A stretch of 52,550 nucleotides of DNA from Kangiella sp. HD9-110m-PIT-SAG07 (GCA_003370465.1 QQTG01000031.1:1-52550), one strand, 5' to 3'. Positions 26,409 to 36,771 are shown, counted from the first letter of the stretch. Notes: generated by a model from the letters alone, not told the origin. Numbers and translations are program-made.

Positions 26409-27140
26409 CTAATACACAAACAAATAAATACCGAGGAAATGACAAACCGCACCGCCTAAAACAAAGAGGTGCCAGATGGCGTGGTTGTAAGGGATTTTAC
26501 GATCGGCTGCGTAGAAAATGGTTCCTAGGGTGTAGGATAAACCACCTGCAAGAAGTAACCATAAAGCTCCGGGAGCGACTTTGTCGAGCATTTCTGGTGC
26601 AGCGACGACAATGACCCAGCCCATTAAAATGTAGGTGATGAGTGACACTCTTGGAAAACGTTGCTTAAACTTCACTTTAAACGTCACCCCAAATATTGCT
26701 AAGGCCCAAATGACGCCAAATAATGACCAGCCCCACAGACCATTAAGGCTGACTAGAACAAACGGCGTGTAAGTTCCAGCGATTAGAAAGTATATGGCGC
26801 AATGATCTAAGGTTTGGAACGTTTTTTTAAGGTTTTCAGGTTGAAAGCTGTGATAAAGCGTTGAGGTTGTGAATAAAACCACAAGACTGAAGCCGTAAAC
26901 AATGCCGCTTGCTAACTTCCAGCCGTTAAGAGGCTCTAGCGAACTCATGATCATCATGGTCATAGCCGCAACGCCTAATAACGCGCCAATTGCATGGCTC
27001 ATTGCATTGGCAATTTCTTCAGCAATGCTATAAGTGTGCTCTGTTAACTCGACATCTAGATGTGCTCTTGCGTGTTCAGAGTGATCATTCGATTGACTCT
27101 CTACTTGATTGTCTTCTACTTTACTTTCTGGTTGATTCAT
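26409..27140 (-). CDS. trhA: Hemolysin III / TrhA family membrane protein
   Basis: The 243-residue protein has a polar, acidic N-terminal tail (about 1-35) and seven predicted membrane helices. Family motifs are YSIAEEIANAMSHAIGALLG with a conserved His, STLYHSFQP, LDHCAIYFLIAGTYTPF and the C-terminal HAIWHLFVLGGAVCHF. The His/Asp set matches the PAQR/hemolysin III superfamily. E. coli YqfA (TrhA) acts in membrane lipid or energy homeostasis; haemolysis is a historical name. It follows fadH by 20 bases and is probably co-transcribed. Confidence 0.9.
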   Translation of the reverse strand: MNQPESKVEDNQVESQSNDHSEHARAHLDVELTEHTYSIAEEIANAMSHAIGALLGVAAMTMMIMSSLEPLNGWKLASGIVYGFSLVVLFTTSTLYHSFQPENLKKTFQTLDHCAIYFLIAGTYTPFVLVSLNGLWGWSLFGVIWALAIFGVTFKVKFKQRFPRVSLITYILMGWVIVVAAPEMLDKVAPGALWLLLAGGLSYTLGTIFYAADRKIPYNHAIWHLFVLGGAVCHFLGIYLFVY

Positions 27141-27160
27141 TACTTTCTCTACAGTTCTCT

Positions 27161-29221
<2,061 letters not shown>

Positions 29222-29228
29222 TTAAGTC

Positions 29229-29245
29229 TACTGGTATAACCAGTA
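29229..29245. promoter_or_regulatory. FadR-type operator upstream of fadH
   Basis: TACTGGTATAACCAGTA is a perfect 17-base palindrome (one central base). Its arms ACTGGT/ACCAGT are those of the E. coli FadR consensus AACTGGTCNGACCAGTT; only the central three bases and the outermost pair differ. It lies between fadH and the divergent sppA, nearer fadH. Confidence 0.6.
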
Positions 29246-29412
29246 TCTTGCAATCCTTAGCAACATATTTGATTACAAATGATTTCGATATTTATCTCTT
29301 TTAAAACAACAGGTTATCATTTAGTTACATTTATCTACTAGTCATAAAATGAGCAATTTGGTTAGAATTGGCCCAGTTTCGTAAATTTTAACTAGAAAGA
29401 GAAGGAAAAGAC

Positions 29413-31284
29413 GTGTCAAAACCCAACTCAATGATAGGTAGATTTTTTTACCGCATTTGGAAAACAGTCGATGTTGCGGGTCGTTTATTAATCGGCCTTA
29501 TCGCCATCACCATTTTTGTCTTCACGGTAAGAAGCTGCGTTAGCGGCCCTGACCTACCGAAAGTCAAAGAAGGCTCAGCACTTATTCTAAATCCAACAGG
29601 AACCTTGGTTGAACAAACAACTTACATGGATCCTATCGAAGAAGTTATCGCAGATGCACAAGGAAGGAAGAATCCTGAAACATCTATGTATGATCTTCTA
29701 GACGCTATCGAATACGCAAAGAATGACGACAATATCAGCGTATTGGTACTTCAAACAAATAACTTAATGGGCGCTTATGGCGGCATCAGCAAGTATCAAG
29801 ACTTGCGTGACGCGATTGACTCTTTCAAAGAGTCTGGCAAAAAAGTTATTGCTATCGGCGACTGGTACTCACAAGGCCAATATTATCTAGCCTCTTCTGC
29901 TGATGAGGTTTTCATGAATCCTCAAGGCAGCATGATGTTTGATGGTATGGCTCGAACCGGAACTTATTATAAGTCAGCGCTGGACAAGTTAGGGGTTAAT
30001 GTCCACGTATTCCGCGTCGGTACCTTTAAGTCAGCGGTTGAACCATTTATTCGCGACAGCATGTCAGATGCTGCTAAAGAAGCAAATATGGAATGGCTCG
30101 GTGATCTGTGGAGCCATATGCGAGACGATATCGCAGCGTCTCGAGACATGTCTTCAGAAGACATGAACGCCTTCATCGAAAATTACCTTGAAATTATCAA
30201 AGAAAATAATGGTGATGGCGCGGCGGCAGCTGTAGAGCATGGTTTTGTAGACAAACTTATCTCTCGTGCCGAGTTCCGCGATTACATGATTAACTTAGTT
30301 GGCTTCAACGACGATGAAGACTCTTACGAAGCTATCGGCTTCAAAAGCTACTTAAAAGCACGCCGTCCGTTGATTGATATGCCAAGCAGCAAAGACAAAA
30401 TCGCGGTTATCATCGCCAAAGGTGAAATTGTAGACGGTAGTCGTAAAGAAGGTACTATCGGCGGCGACAGTACTGCCAAATTAATCCGTAAAGCTCGCCT
30501 AGACGATTCAGTAAAAGCTATCGTCATGCGTGTTGATAGCCCTGGAGGCAGCGCTTTCGCATCGGAAGTGATTCGTAGCGAAATCGTACAAGCCCAAAAA
30601 GAAGGCAAGATTGTAGTGACCTCTATGGGCGGAATGGCTGCTTCTGGTGGTTACTGGATTTCTGCCACCTCTGATGAAATCTGGGCGCACCCTACGACGA
30701 TTACTGGCTCGATTGGTATCTTTGGTATGGTTCCTACATTCGAACAACCTCTCAACGAATTAGGAATTCACCGTGATGGCGTTGGTACCACAAAATGGGC
30801 ACGCTCTTTCGATGTCATGTCGGGTATCTCCGATGACCTCAAGTCAGTTATCCAAGTCAGCATCGAAAAAGGCTACGACGACTTCTTAACCTTGGTTGCT
30901 AATGGCCGTGATATGACTAAAGATGAAGTAGACAATATCGCCCAAGGCCGAGTTTGGTCTGGTGAAGATGCGCATCGTTTAGGCTTAGTGGACAAACTTG
31001 GTGATCTTGATGATGCCGTTGAATCTGCAGCTAAGCTTGCCAACGTCAGCGACTACGAAGTGCGTTTTGTTAAACGTGAGATTGATCCAACAGAGCAAAT
31101 GCTTCGTGATATTCTGCAGAATGCCAAAGCTTCTGGTGACACAGCGAAAGTTCAAGCGCTAACTGCGCAATCGAACCCGCTGGTTCATGCGATTAGTTCG
31201 CAAGTTAGTGAAGTATACAAGCTAGTTACTGACTACAATGATCCAAACCATGCATACCTACACTGCATGTGTGAAGTGAAATAG
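29413..31284 (+). CDS. sppA: Signal peptide peptidase SppA, 67-kDa type
   Basis: SppA is an inner-membrane serine protease of the S49 family that degrades cleaved signal peptides. The 623-residue protein has one N-terminal helix (about 24-43), then two S49 repeats. The catalytic Lys206 sits in VGTFKSAVEPF in the first repeat, and nucleophile Ser411 in GGMAASGGYW in the second, as in the E. coli long form (Lys209/Ser409). The start is GTG after GAAGGAAAAG. It is transcribed alone and ends at a strong terminator. Confidence 0.95.
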   Translation: MSKPNSMIGRFFYRIWKTVDVAGRLLIGLIAITIFVFTVRSCVSGPDLPKVKEGSALILNPTGTLVEQTTYMDPIEEVIADAQGRKNPETSMYDLLDAIEYAKNDDNISVLVLQTNNLMGAYGGISKYQDLRDAIDSFKESGKKVIAIGDWYSQGQYYLASSADEVFMNPQGSMMFDGMARTGTYYKSALDKLGVNVHVFRVGTFKSAVEPFIRDSMSDAAKEANMEWLGDLWSHMRDDIAASRDMSSEDMNAFIENYLEIIKENNGDGAAAAVEHGFVDKLISRAEFRDYMINLVGFNDDEDSYEAIGFKSYLKARRPLIDMPSSKDKIAVIIAKGEIVDGSRKEGTIGGDSTAKLIRKARLDDSVKAIVMRVDSPGGSAFASEVIRSEIVQAQKEGKIVVTSMGGMAASGGYWISATSDEIWAHPTTITGSIGIFGMVPTFEQPLNELGIHRDGVGTTKWARSFDVMSGISDDLKSVIQVSIEKGYDDFLTLVANGRDMTKDEVDNIAQGRVWSGEDAHRLGLVDKLGDLDDAVESAAKLANVSDYEVRFVKREIDPTEQMLRDILQNAKASGDTAKVQALTAQSNPLVHAISSQVSEVYKLVTDYNDPNHAYLHCMCEVK

Positions 31285-31304
31285 TTTTAAATCTAGTAGT
31301 AAAG

Positions 31305-31331
31305 AAAAGGCAGCCTCGGCTGCCTTTTTTA
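31305..31331 (+). terminator. sppA terminator
   Basis: AAAGGCAGCC/GGCTGCCTTT with a two-base spacer (effectively a four-base loop), then a run of T. Confidence 0.88.
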
Positions 31332-31479
31332 TTTTTGAACGCCAGCAATATTCTTCTATGATTATAGAGTCGATCAACTTTGTGTGTGACTCATTAGTTA
31401 TTGAGAAAATAGGCTTATTGAGTAACGTTCTGAACCACCTATTTACAAACTTGGCTCAGTAGCAGTGAATAAAATATAA

Positions 31480-31513
31480 GCATAAAAAAATCTGCAACAA
31501 TGTGCAGGTTTCT
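31480..31513 (-). terminator. Terminator downstream of the tRNA-like element
   Basis: On the minus strand AACCTGCA and TGCAGATT (one G-T pair) enclose a short loop and are followed by seven T. It ends the unit that begins at the tRNA-Asp promoter if the first terminator is read through. Confidence 0.65.
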
Positions 31514-31520
31514 TAAATAG

Positions 31521-31633
31521 TGGCGAAGCGGACGGGACTATCAATAACATCCTTGTTATTGACCACTTCGTGGCCATCGTCGCAAGCTCCGATGTTCAAA
31601 ATCGTTCCTACGGATTTTGTCGAACACCGCTTC
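31521..31633 (-). other. tRNA-Asp-like chimeric element (possible structured RNA or tRNA pseudogene)
   Basis: Read on the minus strand, the element begins GAAGCGG and ends CCGCTTC-G-CCA, a full seven-pair acceptor stem with discriminator G and CCA. The real tRNA-Asp has GGAGCGG/CCGCTCC; here both strands changed at the same pair, keeping complementarity. The 3' end, including half of the T arm (AGTCCCGT), copies tRNA-Asp. The interior of about 95 bases is unrelated and hairpin-rich: GTTC..GAAC with AAAATC/GATTTT, CATCG/CGATG, GGCCAC-GAA-GTGGTC and TCAATAACA/TGTTATTGA. A GGGC-GAGA-GCCC hairpin lies just upstream. At 113 nt it cannot be a normal tRNA. The remaining gap 31332-31520 holds only terminators and AT-rich DNA. 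Confidence 0.5.
31541..31562. repeat. Perfect 9-bp inverted repeat inside the tRNA-like element
   Basis: TCAATAACA and TGTTATTGA with a four-base loop. Confidence 0.75.
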
Positions 31634-31665
31634 ACGGGCTCTCGCCCTTTAATCGGCAGATACAA

Positions 31666-31692
31666 AAAAAGCAGCCCAAAGGCTGCTTTTTA
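31666..31692 (-). terminator. tRNA-Asp terminator
   Basis: AAAAGCAGCC/GGCTGCTTTT with a short loop and seven T on the minus strand; A and T runs on both sides make it usable in both directions. Confidence 0.85.
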
Positions 31693-31698
31693 ATATAG

Positions 31699-31775
31699 TG
31701 GCGGAGCGGACGGGACTCGAACCCGCGACCCCCGGCGTGACAGGCCGGTATTCTAACCAGCTGAACTACCGCTCC
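31699..31775 (-). tRNA. tRNA-Asp (GTC)
   Basis: The 77-nt gene has acceptor stem GGAGCGG/CCGCTCC, discriminator G and encoded CCA. The D arm has AGCTGGTTAGA, the anticodon stem GCC/GGC type with loop CTGTCAC, anticodon GTC at 31739-31741, and the T arm GCGGG-TTCGAGT-CCCGT. It is very close to E. coli tRNA-Asp. It has its own promoter about 70 bases upstream and a terminator directly downstream. Confidence 0.97.
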
Positions 31776-31849
31776 GCGATGTCTAACGTTGTACTATAAA
31801 GTGCGCTGTTAGAGTGTTTGCTGGGTGACCTCATCGGTCAACGAGGCGC

Positions 31850-31878
31850 ATATTACTGGCGTTCTCGGATCTCGTCAA
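31850..31878 (-). promoter_or_regulatory. tRNA-Asp promoter
   Basis: On the minus strand TTGACG (31878-31873) and TAATAT (31855-31850) are separated by exactly 17 bases. The start would lie near 31843, leaving a leader of about 70 nt before the tRNA. Confidence 0.75.
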
Positions 31879-31944
31879 CTCTTTTTTTCAATTTTATTTA
31901 TTTTTTTTTGAAAACGTTTAAAACACATACAAAACGGCTAATTA

Positions 31945-32403
31945 TCAATCAGTTATGGCGATCCATTCGATGATACGTTCTTCCACTTCTTCCTCGTGCA
32001 CATCACGCTCACTCACTAATCTTCCTTGCAGGCTATGCCCTTCTTCATGAATTGATTTACGATCACCCGTAACAAGATGATGCCAGCTAGGTAGATCCTC
32101 ACCGCGAGCTACTATCTTGTAGGAACAGCTGTCTGGCAGCCAGTAATTCTCCTTGATAGTATCAGGGGTTATTTGCACACAATCAGGCACTTTACTTAGA
32201 CGATTATGGTAGTCAGTACAGCGTAAAGTCTCAGTATCCAATAAACGACAAGCGACATCGGTTTGCATCAGCATAATGTCGTCGTCATCCAGAAACTGGA
32301 TGCGACAGCATTTACCACAACCGTCGCACAAAGATTCCCACTGATCATGAGACATCTCGTGCATCGGTGTGGTCAGCCAAAATTTATGGGGTGCGTTGCT
32401 CAA
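31945..32403 (-). CDS. YcgN/UPF0260 family cysteine-cluster protein
   Basis: The 152-residue protein contains the family cluster CDGCGKCCRI (about 28-37) and further Cys in CRLLD, LRCTDY, VPDCVQI and PDSCSYK, a likely metal or iron-sulfur site. The function of the family is unknown. The start is TTG at 32403, which places the Cys cluster at the same distance from the N-terminus as in E. coli YcgN. It follows ycgL by 24 bases, and ycgL follows rnd by 24, a conserved gammaproteobacterial order. Confidence 0.88.
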   Translation of the reverse strand: MSNAPHKFWLTTPMHEMSHDQWESLCDGCGKCCRIQFLDDDDIMLMQTDVACRLLDTETLRCTDYHNRLSKVPDCVQITPDTIKENYWLPDSCSYKIVARGEDLPSWHHLVTGDRKSIHEEGHSLQGRLVSERDVHEEEVEERIIEWIAITD

Positions 32404-32427
32404 AGTGAAATAATCGCTTAGAGATCG

Positions 32428-32712
32428 TTACCGAGAGATCGGCGCTTTAGAATTGCTTTCGACTAAGCCTGCTAATTCTTCTTGTGTAGGAGGCATTTGC
32501 AAATAGTAACCTTCGTCATCAAGTTTCGACTTAAGCTCGTTAATATCGACAAGGGCTAGCTTTTCGCGCTTTCCTAAATCAATATGCATCACCAGTTCAG
32601 GTTCACCCCAAACGCTGGTTAGGCCTTCTGGTAACTCGTTGAAATCACATTCGTAGGGAACGTATAAATAAGTATCAGGCTTCTTTGCGCTTTTATAAAC
32701 ACTGCACATCAT
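32428..32712 (-). CDS. YcgL domain-containing protein
   Basis: The 94-residue protein has the YcgL pattern: MMCSVYKSAKKPDTYLYVP at the N-terminus, LPEGLTSVWGEPELVMHIDL, and YYLQMPP near the C-terminus. It is small, soluble and of unknown function. Two ATG codons are adjacent, so the start is uncertain by one residue. Its position between rnd and ycgN is typical. Confidence 0.9.
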   Translation of the reverse strand: MMCSVYKSAKKPDTYLYVPYECDFNELPEGLTSVWGEPELVMHIDLGKREKLALVDINELKSKLDDEGYYLQMPPTQEELAGLVESNSKAPISR

Positions 32713-32736
32713 AGCGGTAATAATCTCTTTGAAGTA

Positions 32737-33891
32737 TTAAGAAAATTCAGCAAGGCGTTTTTCGAATCGCTCTTTTAGCAACTCTTTACGCCAACTATTC
32801 CAGAATTGATTGGGGCGTGATTTGAGTCCCAAGTCAGTCTGTATGACATATTCTAACAGACGTTTGCTGCTTAATGCTTGTTCTGGAATATTTTGTTCGT
32901 TTGCGACGGCTGTCGCCTCCTGTTTCAAGGCTTTAAGTTTTTGCTTTGAGTCAGGAAGTTTATGAAAAGCGCTGATAGGCTGGGGCCAGCTCGAAGAATC
33001 TTCTTTATCAGCAAGGTTAATTTGATTCAGCAGATCTGAGCCATGCTTTCGGATGCTGCCTCGATTACAACCCAACTGTAGTAAAAGCCCGGTGGAAGGG
33101 TTTGAGTGTTGGCAAATTTCGAGCAAGTGATGATCTCGAAAAATAAAGGTTTTCGGGATATCTTTCTCGCGAGCCAACTTTTCTCGCCAAGTAACCGTCT
33201 TTTTTAATCGATTTAGGTGCTTAGGTGATAGGCGATAAGCGCCCTTCACTTTAAGATACGCATGCTCAAAATCATCTAAATAGGCAATGGCTTCGTAAAT
33301 AGACTGAGTATCTTCTAGTACAAAACCATAATGCCCCCTCTCCAATAACTTCTCACGAAGTCGATGGAAACAAGGCAATAAAAACTGGACGTCTTGTGCG
33401 GCATATATCTTCTGCTCTTCGCTTAGCGGCCGCGCTAACCAATCCGTTTTAGTGTGCTCTTTATCTAAGGTTAAACCCAACATGACATCAACCATGTTGC
33501 CATAGCCCAACATCGGCCCGAGGCCAGCTAGAGCGGCTGCAATTTGCGTATCAAATACGGAGTTAATGGGAAAGCCATAACTATTATGTAGGGCTTCCAA
33601 GTCTTCGCTGCAACTGTGCAAGACTTTTAATGTGTCTTTATGCTCTAAAACGCTACCAAAAGCCTTTAGGTCGTTTATTTCCAGCGGGTCGATCAAATAA
33701 ATCTCTTCGCCATCAAAAACTTGTATTAGGGCTAATTTATGAAAAAAGGTGTTTGTGCGATCAAACTCAGTATCAATCGCCAGCACATCTTGTTTAACCC
33801 ATGATTGACACAACTCACTGAGTCGCTGCTCGGTGATAACTTTCTCGACAGCGACTAATTCCGAGTGATGATCTAATTCAAATCGACTCAA
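32737..33891 (-). CDS. rnd: Ribonuclease D
   Basis: RNase D is a 3'-5' exoribonuclease that trims tRNA and other stable RNA precursors. DEDD catalytic residues are in DTEFDRT, LHSCSEDLEAL and YAAQDVQ, followed by an HRDC domain (from about residue 210) and a second helical domain. The length of 384 is normal. The start is TTG, with TAGGT upstream, because no other Met or GTG lies near the N-terminus. It follows fadD by eight bases. Confidence 0.94.
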   Translation of the reverse strand: MSRFELDHHSELVAVEKVITEQRLSELCQSWVKQDVLAIDTEFDRTNTFFHKLALIQVFDGEEIYLIDPLEINDLKAFGSVLEHKDTLKVLHSCSEDLEALHNSYGFPINSVFDTQIAAALAGLGPMLGYGNMVDVMLGLTLDKEHTKTDWLARPLSEEQKIYAAQDVQFLLPCFHRLREKLLERGHYGFVLEDTQSIYEAIAYLDDFEHAYLKVKGAYRLSPKHLNRLKKTVTWREKLAREKDIPKTFIFRDHHLLEICQHSNPSTGLLLQLGCNRGSIRKHGSDLLNQINLADKEDSSSWPQPISAFHKLPDSKQKLKALKQEATAVANEQNIPEQALSSKRLLEYVIQTDLGLKSRPNQFWNSWRKELLKERFEKRLAEFS

Positions 33892-33899
33892 TAGATAAC

Positions 33900-35555
33900 C
33901 TACTTACGAAGTTCTTTTCGGAGAATTTTACCAACGTTTGATTTTGGTAACTCTTCTCTAAATTCAACAATTTTAGGAATTTTATAACCCGTTAGGTGCT
34001 CACGACAGTGTGCAATTAGCTTATCCTTATCTAAAGAATCATCCTTTTTAACCACTACGATTTTGACGACCTCACCTTTGACCTCATCCGGCTCTCCAAT
34101 AGCAGCAACTTCAAGCACGCCTGGGTGTAAGGCAACGATATCTTCAATTTCGTTCGGATAAACATTAAAGCCAGACACTAAGATCATATCCTTCTTGCGA
34201 TCCACGATTCTCAAATAACCGTCTCTATCAATCGTCGCCATGTCGCCTGTGGCTAACCAACCATCTTGCAAAACCTCGTCAGTCTCTTTAGGTCGGCCTA
34301 AATATTGAACCATAATTTGTGGCCCCTTGACCCATAACTCCCCCGGCTCATCAAAATCAAGCTCGTTGCCCTCTTCATCACGAATTTGGACGTCAGTTGA
34401 TGGAATTGGTAAACCAATAGAACCGTTATAAGACTGAGCATCAAGCGGATTCATGCTTACCACTGGAGAAGTTTCAGTCAGGCCATAACCTTCTAGTAAT
34501 GGTGTTTTAGTCAATTTCTGCCACTCTTCAGCCACAGACTTTTGAACAGCCATACCACCGCCCACGGTCAGTTTTAGTTTCGAAAAATCTAACTGACGAA
34601 AGCTCTCTTGGTTCAACAATCCATTAAACAAGGTATTAACGCCTGTTAGGGTCGTAAACGGGTATGTTCTGAGATGTTTACAGAAGTCCTTCATGTCCCG
34701 AGGGTTTGTAATATAGATATTGTGCCCTGCAGCTTTGGTGAATAATAGACAATTCACACAGAGTGAGAAAATATGGTACAGCGGTAATGCCGTAATAATC
34801 GTCTCGTTACCTTCATCTAAGAAAGGCCCCATCCAAGCGTAAGTTTGCTGAACATTGGCCACCATATTTTTGTGGCTCAGCACCGCACCTTTAGCGACCC
34901 CGGTCGTTCCGCCTGTGTATTGTAAGAAAGCGACATCGTCATGGCCAATTTCGACAGGTTTGAAAGTGCTTTGCGCGCCCTTCTGTAGAGCACTGACGAA
35001 ACTGGTCGACTTGGGTAGGTTTGCTTTAGGAACCATCTTCTTGAAGTGTTTAACCACAAAGTTGACGATAAAACGTTTTGGCTGAGGACAAACATCACCT
35101 ACCTGAGTGATGATAATGTTGTCTAGCTCTACTTTCTCCAATGCTTCGGACAGCGTATCGGCAAAGTTCGCTAAAATAACGATAGATTTAGCACCACTAT
35201 CATTCAACTGGTGAGCAAGCTCTCTGGGAGTATACAAAGGGTTGACGTTGACCACTGCCAGACCAGCTTTTAATGCACCAAATAGCGCAACAGGATATTG
35301 CAGTAAGTTTGGCATCATCAAGGCTAATTTGTCGCCCTTTTGCAGGCCTAAATCATTTTGTAAGTAGGCTGCGAAGTCATTAACTTTTTGCGCTAACTCT
35401 TTATAGCTTAGGGTAATGCCCAAGTTGGTTACCGCAGGCTTATCGCCATGCTTTTCTACAGTTTCAGCTAAAATATCGGTTAAGTTCGCATACTCGTCGA
35501 CATCAACTGTTTCTTTTACTTTTTTTGGATAATTTTTTAGCCACACTTTTTCCAT
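33900..35555 (-). CDS. fadD: Long-chain fatty acid--CoA ligase
   Basis: FadD activates exogenous fatty acids with ATP and CoA at the inner membrane, the first step of beta-oxidation. The 551-residue protein has the AMP-binding P-loop YTGGTTGVAKGA (about 213-224), GYGLTETSP, and the GDMATIDRDGYLRIVDRKKDMILVSGFNVYP linker that includes the fatty-acyl signature, then the small C-terminal domain with the catalytic Lys in SNVGKILRKEL. Length and motifs fit E. coli FadD. A FadR-like site lies 76 bases upstream. Confidence 0.93.
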   Translation of the reverse strand: MEKVWLKNYPKKVKETVDVDEYANLTDILAETVEKHGDKPAVTNLGITLSYKELAQKVNDFAAYLQNDLGLQKGDKLALMMPNLLQYPVALFGALKAGLAVVNVNPLYTPRELAHQLNDSGAKSIVILANFADTLSEALEKVELDNIIITQVGDVCPQPKRFIVNFVVKHFKKMVPKANLPKSTSFVSALQKGAQSTFKPVEIGHDDVAFLQYTGGTTGVAKGAVLSHKNMVANVQQTYAWMGPFLDEGNETIITALPLYHIFSLCVNCLLFTKAAGHNIYITNPRDMKDFCKHLRTYPFTTLTGVNTLFNGLLNQESFRQLDFSKLKLTVGGGMAVQKSVAEEWQKLTKTPLLEGYGLTETSPVVSMNPLDAQSYNGSIGLPIPSTDVQIRDEEGNELDFDEPGELWVKGPQIMVQYLGRPKETDEVLQDGWLATGDMATIDRDGYLRIVDRKKDMILVSGFNVYPNEIEDIVALHPGVLEVAAIGEPDEVKGEVVKIVVVKKDDSLDKDKLIAHCREHLTGYKIPKIVEFREELPKSNVGKILRKELRK

Positions 35556-35630
35556 GAATTAACCTATAAGATATGCGAATGGATTGTTCATTGTTGGACA
35601 AGAAAATTACATGATTCGACAACTTATCGC

Positions 35631-35647
35631 AACTATTCCGACCACTT
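35631..35647. promoter_or_regulatory. FadR-type operator upstream of fadD
   Basis: On the minus strand AAGTGGTCGGAATAGTT matches the FadR consensus AACTGGTCNGACCAGTT at 13 of 16 defined positions. It lies between the alpha/beta hydrolase stop and the fadD start. Confidence 0.5.
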
Positions 35648-35666
35648 AAGATTCATTTACGCTCTT

Positions 35667-36542
35667 TTAAGCATATTTCGACCAAAACTCGGTGATTTTT
35701 TCGGCAACTTGATCCGCAAACTGCATATGAAGATGATGCCCGCCCGCGATTTCTACACGCTCGACCTGCTTTAGATAATTAAACCGCTCTTCTATCGCTG
35801 GATATTCTTTAGACAAGCCGTCCGTCGCCATTACCACCAATACAGGGCAAATCACTTCCTTCATGATAGCTTCCATCTGTGGTTCTGTCAGGCGTAACCA
35901 TGATAAATGCTTAAGCCGTGCGTCGCTTGACCACTGATAGCCTTCTTCGCATAAGGTCACGCCGCGCTCTATTAACGGTAGTAAAACATCTACAGGAAGT
36001 TCGCTGACCTGCGCTCTAGCTCGAGCAGCCGATTCTAAATCTTTGAAATAGCGCTTTTTCCGACGTTTTGCCTTGCGTTGCTCTAAAGCTTTTGCCAACT
36101 GCCTGACCGTTCCCTCTGGGGTAGAAACTAGCGCACCTAAAGCATCCAATGAAACAATGCTATCAATTTTATGGGGGAAAACTCCAGCGTAGATGACGGA
36201 TAAAGCAGCACCCATGGAGTGTGCTAATAACTTTGGCTTATCCAGCTTTAAGATCTCAATAACACCATCAATCATCGAAATACCTGAAATGAACTGATAG
36301 TCCGCCGCTGGATGTAAGTGCTCAGATTGACCGTGCCCTGGAAACTCGATAGCAATCAAACGGTAATCGCTATCTTCCGTTAAAAGAGGTGCTAAGTAAT
36401 GAAATGTCGCTGCGTTGTCGAGCCATCCATGTAAACACAGCACTGGAATGCCTTCGGGGTTTCCCCACTCGATAACGTTGATTTTATTACGGTTAATTTG
36501 AAGTTGGTATTCTCGGTCAAACTTAAAGTGCATTGTACTCAC
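35667..36542 (-). CDS. Alpha/beta hydrolase fold protein
   Basis: The 291-residue protein shows the fold order: oxyanion region LCLHGWLDNAATFHYLAPLL, the strand AIEFPGHGQSEH, the nucleophile Ser in LLAHSMGAAL, a charged lid (about 140-180, very rich in Lys/Arg) and the catalytic His in AGGHHLHMQF. No signal peptide is seen. The substrate cannot be assigned; esterase or thioesterase activity is a fair guess given fadD next to it. It is transcribed toward fadD, with a 111-base gap. Confidence 0.85.
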   Translation of the reverse strand: MSTMHFKFDREYQLQINRNKINVIEWGNPEGIPVLCLHGWLDNAATFHYLAPLLTEDSDYRLIAIEFPGHGQSEHLHPAADYQFISGISMIDGVIEILKLDKPKLLAHSMGAALSVIYAGVFPHKIDSIVSLDALGALVSTPEGTVRQLAKALEQRKAKRRKKRYFKDLESAARARAQVSELPVDVLLPLIERGVTLCEEGYQWSSDARLKHLSWLRLTEPQMEAIMKEVICPVLVVMATDGLSKEYPAIEERFNYLKQVERVEIAGGHHLHMQFADQVAEKITEFWSKYA

Positions 36543-36589
36543 TGATCGTAGTTGCTTATTAAATAATTCTGGAGCTTATAGTAACACAT

Positions 36590-36618
36590 AAAAAACGGGC
36601 CACTTATTATGGCCCGGT
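36590..36618 (-). terminator. Terminator of the SNF-to-YtnP-like operon
   Basis: On the minus strand ACCGGGCCA and TGGCCCGT enclose a seven-base loop and are followed by TTTTTTATG. It lies about 200 bases after the metallo-hydrolase stop and ahead of the alpha/beta hydrolase gene. Confidence 0.78.
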
Positions 36619-36651
36619 ATGAGAAACAAAACTCATCAAAGAGAAGTGACA

Positions 36652-36771
36652 ATGACAACCAAGTTAGCATCCCAGCAAACTAGAATAAAACTAATTGCTG
36701 CATTTGCTACTTGTATATTCTTTGAGCACTCTTCAAGGAATAAGTTCCGTTTTTCACAGATATTTTTTTAG
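36652..36771 (+). CDS. Possible 39-residue small protein
   Basis: ATG with AAGAGAAG seven bases upstream opens a frame of 39 codons. The product is basic with a short hydrophobic stretch (IKLIAAFATCIFF) that could insert in a membrane. It lies on the strand opposite all neighbours in an otherwise empty gap of 281 bases. No family is recognised. It may be spurious. Confidence 0.25.
   Translation: MTTKLASQQTRIKLIAAFATCIFFEHSSRNKFRFSQIFF

Noticed and set aside
31370..31480. Possible small gene or regulator between sppA and the tRNA-like element
   Set aside because: No frame of useful length or ribosome binding site; only AT-rich spacer.
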